This document shows positions 15,071-20,361 of a stretch of 20,361 nucleotides of DNA, piece after piece. Positions within the stretch are counted from its first letter, which is position 1. Every line of letters begins with the position of its first letter. The notes below the pieces were generated by a model, which did no database searches, was not told where the DNA came from, and saw only the letters and a program-made list of their open reading frames with translations. Origin of the DNA: Rhodospirillales bacterium 47_12_T64 (GTDB taxonomy: Bacteria; Pseudomonadota; Alphaproteobacteria; Kiloniellales; Kiloniellaceae); the NCBI GenBank assembly GCA_002162915.1, contig MABB01000074.1, positions 1-20,361 on the forward strand. Reading direction: 5' to 3'. Position numbers and translations under genes: made by a program.

Positions 15071-15627
15071 TATTCGGCGTCCATACTTTCGACGGTCAAA
15101 TTCGTGTTGGTGAATACACAGATATCAGCGGCAATCCCAAGAGATTTTCGGGCAATTGTTTCAGCATCCAGTCCGTCGATATCGATCAAAGCCTTAGCGG
15201 CGGACAGAGCAAAAGATCCCCCGGAACCAATACCCATCAAACCATCTTCTGGCTCCAGAACATCACCGTTACCGGTCAAGATCAGGGAAGTTGTCGGGTC
15301 AGCGACAACCATCATTGCTTCTAATCTGCGAAGGTAGCGATCTGTACGCCAGTCCTTGGCCAGTTCGACACAGGCACGTGTCAATTGGCCGGGGTGGCTT
15401 TCCAGTTTCGCTTCAAGGCGTTCGAAAAGGGTAAACGCATCTGCAGTTGCGCCAGCGAAACCAGCGATGACATCGCCTTTTCCGAGGCGACGTACTTTAC
15501 GCGCGTTTGCTTTGATAACGGTATTGCCCAGGCTCACTTGGCCATCGCCGGCAATTACCACTTTGTTACCTTTGCGGACGGACAAGATTGTCGTGCCGCG
15601 CCATTTAATAGGATCGTTTTCAGACAT
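15070..15627 (-). CDS. hslV: HslV, proteolytic subunit of the HslUV protease
   Basis: HslV is the proteasome-like threonine peptidase. [10 protein letters not shown], then [10 protein letters not shown] and the KVRRL stretch are the family hallmarks. The catalytic threonine normally becomes the N-terminus. From ATG 15627 it would be T12, so an 11-residue leader (ending WRG) must be removed; the longer frame from ATG 15645 would give an even longer leader. I prefer 15627 because a heat-shock-like promoter overlaps codon 1 of the longer form. It has 185 residues. Together with hslU it forms the usual hslV-hslU pair, transcribed divergently from the histidine operon. Confidence 0.93.
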   Translation of the reverse strand: MSENDPIKWRGTTILSVRKGNKVVIAGDGQVSLGNTVIKANARKVRRLGKGDVIAGFAGATADAFTLFERLEAKLESHPGQLTRACVELAKDWRTDRYLRRLEAMMVVADPTTSLILTGNGDVLEPEDGLMGIGSGGSFALSAAKALIDIDGLDAETIARKSLGIAADICVFTNTNLTVESMDAE

Positions 15628-15633
15628 GTTTTT

Positions 15634-15663
15634 GAAATGGTCCATTCACTGTGTCGCGTCAAG
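15634..15663 (-). promoter_or_regulatory. Sigma-32-like promoter of hslV
   Basis: On the minus strand CTTGAC (15663-15658) is followed 17 bases later by CCATTT (15640-15635), resembling the heat-shock pattern CTTGAAA-N13/14-CCCCATNT. Predicted transcription start is at about 15628, beside the ATG at 15627. Confidence 0.5.
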
Positions 15664-15803
15664 GGATGATCTTACATGAAAAGTGTATTTCTGCAGTTAT
15701 TAAGGTAAAGATTTATATCTTTTATTCTGATACAGGCTTTCCAAAGTCATATTTTATCATAGATATTTCATACAAGCTCCTGTTGTGAATGACAATGACT
15801 GCA

Positions 15804-15833
15804 TTGGGATTGTGTTCGAGATTTTGTTAAAAT
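15804..15833 (+). promoter_or_regulatory. Possible promoter upstream of hisB
   Basis: TTGGGA (15804-15809) and TAAAAT (15828-15833) are spaced 18 bp. This would leave a leader of about 240 bases before hisB. The match is moderate. Confidence 0.3.
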
Positions 15834-15856
15834 TCTGGCAGAGTTCGCCGTACTAA

Positions 15857-15880
15857 ACTAAGCAGTGAACTAGGCAGTGA
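15857..15880. repeat. Tandem 12-bp repeat in the hisB leader
   Basis: ACTAAGCAGTGA and ACTAGGCAGTGA lie directly in tandem with one mismatch. The 434-bp gap 15646-16079 holds this repeat, the hslV promoter, a possible his promoter and the hisB ribosome site. I see no histidine-rich leader peptide, no clear riboswitch and no tRNA in it. Confidence 0.7.
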
Positions 15881-16065
15881 AATAAGATGTTTATGTGTGG
15901 CTTTATAGCGAAGTGACATAGAAGGTCTCATAAGGTGCGAATCACGCTGGTATCAACGGTGCTGACCTGCTACAAAAGCCGCGACTTTTCTTGCATGAGA
16001 AGAAGGCAGATGGTCTATACAACTTTCGCTTAAGCACCCAATATCGGGGCTGCGAATCAGTCATT

Positions 16066-16073
16066 GGGAAGGA
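16066..16073 (+). promoter_or_regulatory. Ribosome binding site supporting the hisB GTG start
   Basis: GGGAAGGA ends six bases before the GTG at 16080, which supports GTG as the true start. Confidence 0.75.
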
Positions 16074-16079
16074 TACCCC

Positions 16080-16667
16080 GTGCGGCAGGCAAGTATCGAA
16101 CGTAACACCAACGAAACACAAATTACGGCGACCATCAATTTGGACGGTACCGGCAAGTACGATGTGCAAACGGGTGTCGGATTTCTCGATCACATGATCG
16201 AGCAACTATCCCGCCATTCATTGATGGACATTACCTTGCGTGCGAAGGGTGATTTACATATCGACTTCCACCACACGACTGAGGATGCGGGGATTGCTCT
16301 TGGGCAGGCTTTTAAACAGGCGCTGGGCGACCGTAGAGGTATTCGTCGATATGGTTCCTGTCTCTTGCCGATGGATGAAGCTTTGAGCCGTGTCGCACTG
16401 GATTTGTCCAATCGGCCCTATCTTGTCTGGAATGTAAACTTCGATCGCGATAAAATCGGGGATATGGACACCGAGTTGTTTAGAGAATGGTTCCAGGCCT
16501 TCTCCTTTAACGCGGGCATGACCCTGCACGTAGATCAGTTACACGGCTTTAATAACCACCATATCATCGAGTCTTGCTTCAAAGCTTTGGCCCGTGCCAT
16601 TCGTGATGCTATTGAAATCGATCCGCGTAAAGCGGACGAAGTTCCCTCGACCAAAGGTGTGCTCTGA
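16080..16667 (+). CDS. hisB: Imidazoleglycerol-phosphate dehydratase HisB
   Basis: HisB converts imidazoleglycerol phosphate to imidazoleacetol phosphate. The 195-residue single-domain form begins [14 protein letters not shown], with [28 protein letters not shown] and the [16 protein letters not shown] stretch; the histidine and glutamate clusters bind the catalytic manganese ions. The C-terminal PSTKGVL is typical. The N-terminal phosphatase domain found in enterobacterial HisB is absent, as expected for alphaproteobacteria. It opens the histidine operon. Confidence 0.96.
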   Translation: MRQASIERNTNETQITATINLDGTGKYDVQTGVGFLDHMIEQLSRHSLMDITLRAKGDLHIDFHHTTEDAGIALGQAFKQALGDRRGIRRYGSCLLPMDEALSRVALDLSNRPYLVWNVNFDRDKIGDMDTELFREWFQAFSFNAGMTLHVDQLHGFNNHHIIESCFKALARAIRDAIEIDPRKADEVPSTKGVL

Positions 16668-16730
16668 TTAAGGTTCTCCTGAAATCAGATACCTTGAAGT
16701 CATGAGAGAAAACTTGATGAGGTACAAGAA

Positions 16731-17372
16731 ATGACGCTCGCGATCATCGACTATGGGTCGGGTAATCTGCGCTCTGCTGCAAAGGCATTCGAGCGCGCAG
16801 CAAAAGAGTCCGGTTTAAACACACCCGTCGTTGTAACAAACGATCCAGAGATTGTTCGTAAGGCTGATCATATTGTCTTACCAGGTGTTGGTGCCTTTGC
16901 TGAGTGCTGGCGCGGTCTTAATGCTGCAACGGGGATGGTTGAAGTCCTACGCGAAAAAGTGATCCAAAAGGGTAAGCCTTTTATGGGGGTCTGCGTGGGT
17001 ATGCAGCTCATGGCGAGTGTTGGCCGCGAATACAAAGATTGTGAAGGTTTGGGCTGGATCCCGGGTGAAGTGGTCAAGATGGATCCTGAAGACCAAACTT
17101 TGAAAATCCCTCACATGGGCTGGAATGAGCTGCGTATTCTAAAAGCCCATCCGGTTCTTGATGGGCTTGAGAACGGCACTCATATTTACTTTGTCCACAG
17201 CTATCACTATGTACCTGAAAACCAGGAACACGTTGTCGCCCAGATTGACTATGGTCATGAAATCGCGGCTGTGGTCAGCAAAGACAACATGATTGGTACC
17301 CAGTTTCACCCTGAAAAGTCTCAGGAAGCTGGATTGAAATTATTTGCTAATTTCCTAAAGTGGAAACCATGA
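16731..17372 (+). CDS. hisH: Imidazole glycerol phosphate synthase, glutaminase subunit HisH
   Basis: HisH supplies ammonia from glutamine to HisF. The 213 residues are a class I glutamine amidotransferase: IDYGSGNLRS at the N-terminus, the nucleophile C88 in GVCVGMQ, and the partners H193 and E195 in FHPEKSQ. PGVGAF forms the oxyanion-side loop. It lies 63 bp after hisB, and its TGA overlaps the ATG of the acetyltransferase gene. Confidence 0.96.
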   Translation: MTLAIIDYGSGNLRSAAKAFERAAKESGLNTPVVVTNDPEIVRKADHIVLPGVGAFAECWRGLNAATGMVEVLREKVIQKGKPFMGVCVGMQLMASVGREYKDCEGLGWIPGEVVKMDPEDQTLKIPHMGWNELRILKAHPVLDGLENGTHIYFVHSYHYVPENQEHVVAQIDYGHEIAAVVSKDNMIGTQFHPEKSQEAGLKLFANFLKWKP

Positions 17373-17923
17373 ACGCAATACCAACAATGCCAGATCACGC
17401 CCCAACAGTGGGGGTGAGCGAACTCCTCGAGTTTCGCGGACCTGATCTTTATGACCTTTGTGATGCAACTGAAGCTGCTATTGAAGACGGTGGCGGCTTT
17501 GGCTGGCTGCGTGTACCAGAGCGGGATATTCTGGAAAATCATTGGCGCGGGGCGTTACTTATACCTGGCCGCCAAATATTTGTCGCCCGTCTGGATAACA
17601 CTATTTGTGGTTCAGCCCAGCTGCATTGTCAGCCACGCAACAACGAAGCTCAGGCCCATTCAGGACAACTTTCGTCCTTTTTCCTGGCTCCCTGGGCCCG
17701 TGGTCACGGCTTGGCGTTGAAGATGGTTAAAGCCGTGGAACAGGCGGCCAAAGAACGACAACTGAATGTTCTTAATCTGGATGTTCGCGAAACTCAGAAA
17801 CAGGCTATTCGGGTTTATGAGCAAATCGGATTTACCCGTTGGGGTACGCAACACAGTTACGCCAAGGTCAATGATCAGTGGGTCGCGGGCCATTTTTACA
17901 GCAAGCTATTGAATAATTCCTGA
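17369..17923 (+). CDS. GNAT-family N-acetyltransferase inside the histidine operon
   Basis: It is a probable acetyl-CoA-dependent transferase with unknown acceptor. From ATG 17369 it has 184 residues. The acetyl-CoA-binding motif A is clear at about 100-130: LSSFFLAPWARGHGLALKM, with R111-G-H-G-x-A116. The C-terminal VRETQKQAIRVYEQIGF (about 139-155) matches motif B. The first 65 residues, including GFGWLRVPERD, look specific to its subgroup. ATGA overlap with the hisH stop and a 12-bp gap to hisA make it part of the operon. The frame stays open three codons upstream to a GTG at 17360. A role in histidine metabolism is inferred only from position. Confidence 0.87.
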   Translation: MNAIPTMPDHAPTVGVSELLEFRGPDLYDLCDATEAAIEDGGGFGWLRVPERDILENHWRGALLIPGRQIFVARLDNTICGSAQLHCQPRNNEAQAHSGQLSSFFLAPWARGHGLALKMVKAVEQAAKERQLNVLNLDVRETQKQAIRVYEQIGFTRWGTQHSYAKVNDQWVAGHFYSKLLNNS

Positions 17924-17935
17924 GGGTGGTAGGAC

Positions 17936-18661
17936 ATGATTGTATTTCCGGCAATTGATCTTAAGGATGGCGAGGCTGTTCGTCTTCTCAAGGGAGAGAT
18001 GAATACGGCGACTGTTTTCAACTCTAATCCTGCTGCTCAGGCTAAGGAATTTGAAGACGCCGGTTTTGAGTTCTTGCATATGGTTGACTTAAACGGTGCT
18101 TTTGAAGGGCGCCCTATTAATCGAGCCAGTGTGGAAGAAATTGTCAAAACGATTTCCATTCCAACTCAACTTGGCGGCGGGATACGGGATCTCAAGACCA
18201 TTGAACAGTGGCTTGATACAGGCGTATCCCGGGTTATTTTGGGAACGGTTGCGGTTAAAAATCCGGATCTCGTTATTGATGCCTGCAGACTTTTCCCTGG
18301 AAAAATCGTGGTTGGTATAGATGCCCGTGGTGGAATGGTTGCGACGGAGGGTTGGGCGGAAACCAGTGACCTGGAAGCAACTGAGCTAGCCCACAAGTTT
18401 GAAGATGCCGGGGTGTGTGCAATTGTTTATACCGACATTGACCGCGATGGCTTGCTTCAAGGCTGTAATGTTGACTCAACAGTCAATCTGGCACGGACGA
18501 TCTCAATCCCGGTGATCGCATCGGGTGGTGTTGCTTCGGTTGAAGATATTAAGCAGCTTAAAGCGGTCGAAGATGTGGGCATTGAAGGGGTTATCTGCGG
18601 ACGTTCAATTTATGACGGGCGGATCGATACAAAAGAAGCTTTAAGAATTGCTGCTGGGTAA
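17936..18661 (+). CDS. hisA: HisA, ProFAR isomerase
   Basis: HisA is the beta/alpha-barrel isomerase that converts ProFAR to PRFAR. The 241 residues show PAIDLKDG with catalytic D8, QLGGGIR and the opposite-half catalytic D129 in VVGIDARGG, then VYTDIDRDG and the phosphate-binding [13 protein letters not shown] precedes the ATG closely. The LDLKDG and TDIDRDG motifs also separate it from HisF, which follows. Confidence 0.96.
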   Translation: MIVFPAIDLKDGEAVRLLKGEMNTATVFNSNPAAQAKEFEDAGFEFLHMVDLNGAFEGRPINRASVEEIVKTISIPTQLGGGIRDLKTIEQWLDTGVSRVILGTVAVKNPDLVIDACRLFPGKIVVGIDARGGMVATEGWAETSDLEATELAHKFEDAGVCAIVYTDIDRDGLLQGCNVDSTVNLARTISIPVIASGGVASVEDIKQLKAVEDVGIEGVICGRSIYDGRIDTKEALRIAAG

Positions 18662-18760
18662 GTTGATCAAGCAACTGTGTGAGTAGTGGGTTGATCGCAT
18701 TAACAATGAGTATAAGGGCATAAGAGCCCAGAGAAGTCCCAGAGGGGCCCGGAGAGTAAC

Positions 18761-19522
18761 ATGCTTAAGGCACGTATAATTCCTTGTCTTGATGTAAAAG
18801 ATGGACGTGTTGTGAAGGGCGTAAATTTCGTCGGCTTGCGTGATGCGGGTGACCCCGTTGAACAGGCGCGGCTTTACGACAAGGCCGGGGCTGACGAGCT
18901 TTGCTTTTTGGATATCACAGCGAGTGTTGAAAAGCGCGACATCATGCTGGATGTTGTCTCTCAAACGGCCGAAGAATGTTTCATGCCTTTGACCGTTGGT
19001 GGCGGGATTAGAACGCTGGAAGACATTCGGGCTCTTTTGCTTGCAGGGGCTGATAAGGTTTCGATCAATACCACGGCAGTGACCAACCCTGAGTTTGTAA
19101 AAGAAGCGAGTGAGAAATTCGGCAGTCAGTGTATTGTTGTTGCGATAGACGCAAAGCAAGTATCCCCTGGAAAATATGAAATATTTACCCATGGTGGCCG
19201 TAAGGAGACGGGGCTGGATGCGGTCGAATGGGCACAGAAAATGGAAAGCTATGGCGCTGGCGAATTGCTCCTGACCTCTATGGACCGGGATGGCACCAAG
19301 TCAGGGTATAATCTGCCTCTAACCAGAGCAATTGCAGATGCAGTACGGATTCCGGTTATTGCCTCTGGTGGTGTTGGAGATCTTGACCATCTTGTTGACG
19401 GGGTAAAAGAAGGCCACGCGACAGCCGTTCTTGCGGCATCCATTTTCCATTTTGGGACTTATACAATTGCGGAAGCAAAAGAACACATGGCGAAGGCGGG
19501 CGTTCCCGTGCGTCTGGTATGA
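18761..19522 (+). CDS. hisF: Imidazole glycerol phosphate synthase, cyclase subunit HisF
   Basis: HisF uses ammonia from HisH to close the imidazole ring, releasing AICAR. The 253 residues contain [16 protein letters not shown] with catalytic D11, [11 protein letters not shown], and the second catalytic aspartate D130 in VVAIDAK, then LLTSMDRDG and the phosphate loop IASGGVG. The 99-bp gap after hisA is longer than the operon average and ends in GGAGAG, a ribosome site. Confidence 0.97.
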   Translation: MLKARIIPCLDVKDGRVVKGVNFVGLRDAGDPVEQARLYDKAGADELCFLDITASVEKRDIMLDVVSQTAEECFMPLTVGGGIRTLEDIRALLLAGADKVSINTTAVTNPEFVKEASEKFGSQCIVVAIDAKQVSPGKYEIFTHGGRKETGLDAVEWAQKMESYGAGELLLTSMDRDGTKSGYNLPLTRAIADAVRIPVIASGGVGDLDHLVDGVKEGHATAVLAASIFHFGTYTIAEAKEHMAKAGVPVRLV

Positions 19523-19570
19523 CCGTTAAGTAAGTATGAGTGTAACAAAGACGAGTACGGAGCATAGGCA

Positions 19571-19909
19571 ATGAGCCCGACAAAAGTGTCTGCAAAAGTA
19601 TTGGACGAACTCTATTCGATTATTCTTAGCCGAAAGGGTGGTGACCCTTCACAATCACATACAGCGAACCTTTTTTCTAAAGGCGTTGGTAAAATTGCGC
19701 AAAAGGTCGGAGAAGAGGCCGTTGAAACCGTTATCGAAGGTGTGAGTGGCTCAAAAGCAGAACTTGCAGCAGAATCGGCTGATTTACTCTACCATTTGAT
19801 GGTGCTTTGGGCAGAACGAGATTTGAACCCGGAGGAAATCTGGACGCAACTTGAGGGACGTAAGGGTAAATCGGGGATAGCTGAAAAGGCTTCTCGTCCA
19901 AAGAATTAG
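19571..19909 (+). CDS. hisE: Phosphoribosyl-ATP pyrophosphatase HisE
   Basis: HisE hydrolyses phosphoribosyl-ATP to phosphoribosyl-AMP, the second histidine step. The 112-residue stand-alone form has KVGEEAVETVIEG and ESADLLYHLMVLW, the acidic metal-binding helices of the MazG-like all-alpha fold. GGAG lies about ten bases before the ATG. The partner HisI is not in this window. Confidence 0.95.
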   Translation: MSPTKVSAKVLDELYSIILSRKGGDPSQSHTANLFSKGVGKIAQKVGEEAVETVIEGVSGSKAELAAESADLLYHLMVLWAERDLNPEEIWTQLEGRKGKSGIAEKASRPKN

Positions 19910-19982
19910 GCGATAACGAGCTTGACCCACGCCCCTTCTCTCTAGTTAATTATTTCATCGTTTCTTCAAGGAATTTCTTACC

Positions 19983-20339
19983 ATGGCATATGATCAAAAC
20001 AATATCTTCGCTAAGATACTTCGCGGCGAAATCCCTTGTGCCAAGGTTTTTGAAAATGATCATGTCCTGGCCTTTAACGATATTGCACAACAAGCGCCTG
20101 TTCATGTCTTGATTATCCCCAAGGGTGCCTATGAATCCTTTGCCGATTTTTCTCAAAATGCCTCTGAGGAAGAAATTGTTTCCCTGAATCGTGCCGTTGG
20201 AGAGATCGCTCGTGAGAAGGGTATTGTTGAAACGGGGTATCGCGTTATCTCGAATCACGGCCAAAATGCGCGTCAGGAAGTGCCCCATTATCACGTGCAT
20301 CTTCTCGGCGGGAATGATCTCGGCGTATGTTTTAACTAG
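19983..20339 (+). CDS. HIT-family (HinT-like) nucleotide-binding protein
   Basis: It is a probable purine nucleoside phosphoramidase or AMP-lysine hydrolase of the histidine-triad family. The 118 residues are complete for this group: NIFAKILRGEIPCAKVFEND at the N-terminus, VLIIPK, and the triad HYHVH (H102, H104, H106) followed by LLGG near the C-terminus. It lies 73 bp after hisE; a weak AAGGAA precedes the ATG. It may be transcribed with the his genes. Nothing further is seen in the final 22 bases. Confidence 0.92.
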   Translation: MAYDQNNIFAKILRGEIPCAKVFENDHVLAFNDIAQQAPVHVLIIPKGAYESFADFSQNASEEEIVSLNRAVGEIAREKGIVETGYRVISNHGQNARQEVPHYHVHLLGGNDLGVCFN

Positions 20340-20361
20340 GGGCTATTTTTCTTCTTCTGAA

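Noticed and set aside
15887..15916. Short plus-strand peptide MFMCGFIAK as a his leader peptide
   Set aside because: It has no histidine codons, so it cannot be a histidine attenuator, and no terminator/antiterminator pair was evident.
15942..16205. Minus-strand frame of 87 codons between hslV and hisB
   Set aside because: It overlaps the hisB start antisense, has no recognisable domain, and no clear ribosome site.
18641..19192. 183-codon minus-strand frame over hisF
   Set aside because: It is a shadow of hisF with no recognisable family motifs.
1..20361. tRNA, rRNA, CRISPR array, insertion sequence, prophage or defence genes
   Set aside because: No cloverleaf, no spaced identical repeats and no transposase, integrase or phage protein was seen. 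The lone XRE regulator sits in a housekeeping cluster.

Overview
The window looks like the chromosomal replication-origin neighbourhood of an alphaproteobacterium of low to moderate GC content. Three things point there. The gene order is hemE, then a gene-free stretch rich in DnaA boxes, then the PPDK-regulator / maf / aroE / coaE / dnaQ / secB run that follows the origin in Caulobacter-type genomes. A fxsA / Tim44-like / mltA / smr cluster comes next. After it lie hslVU and a hisB-hisH-hisA-hisF-hisE operon. Family-level placement (Rhodospirillales-like) is inference only. I see no rRNA, tRNA, CRISPR, transposase or phage gene; apart from one diguanylate cyclase this is core chromosome.

Layout. 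1-920: 5' part of hemE, minus strand, running off the window. 921-1363: probable oriC, with one perfect TTATCCACA, one TTATTCACA, six one-mismatch boxes, six GANTC sites and an AT-rich flank. 1364-3055: a membrane GAF-GGDEF diguanylate cyclase, minus strand, whose stop lies 24 bp from a DnaA box. 3287-7029: a tight plus-strand operon (PPDK regulator, maf, aroE, coaE, dnaQ). 7054-8842: minus-strand secB with its terminator, a histidine phosphatase and fxsA. 8957-12251: plus-strand Tim44-like gene, mltA, smr and a small XRE regulator. 12302-12343: a 17-bp hairpin terminator. 12371-13324: msrB-msrA, minus strand. 13467-15627: hslV-hslU and a small DUF1737 gene, minus strand, with a terminator and a heat-shock-like promoter. 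16080-19909: histidine operon hisB, hisH, a GNAT acetyltransferase, hisA, hisF, hisE. 19983-20339: a HIT-family protein.

How they work together. Genes near the origin are mostly housekeeping: heme, shikimate, CoA and histidine synthesis, DNA proofreading (DnaQ), protein export (SecB), envelope turnover (MltA) and stress protein repair or degradation (MsrA/B, HslUV). The most notable points are the origin itself with its methylation-site cluster, the c-di-GMP synthase gene inserted between the origin and the PPDK-regulator gene and transcribed toward the origin with no visible terminator, the GNAT gene translationally coupled inside the histidine operon, two promoters placed so that the mRNA would be leaderless or nearly so (hslV, XRE gene), and a recurring pattern of short tandem duplications in the intergenic regions. 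I did not find a wholly new multi-gene system here.
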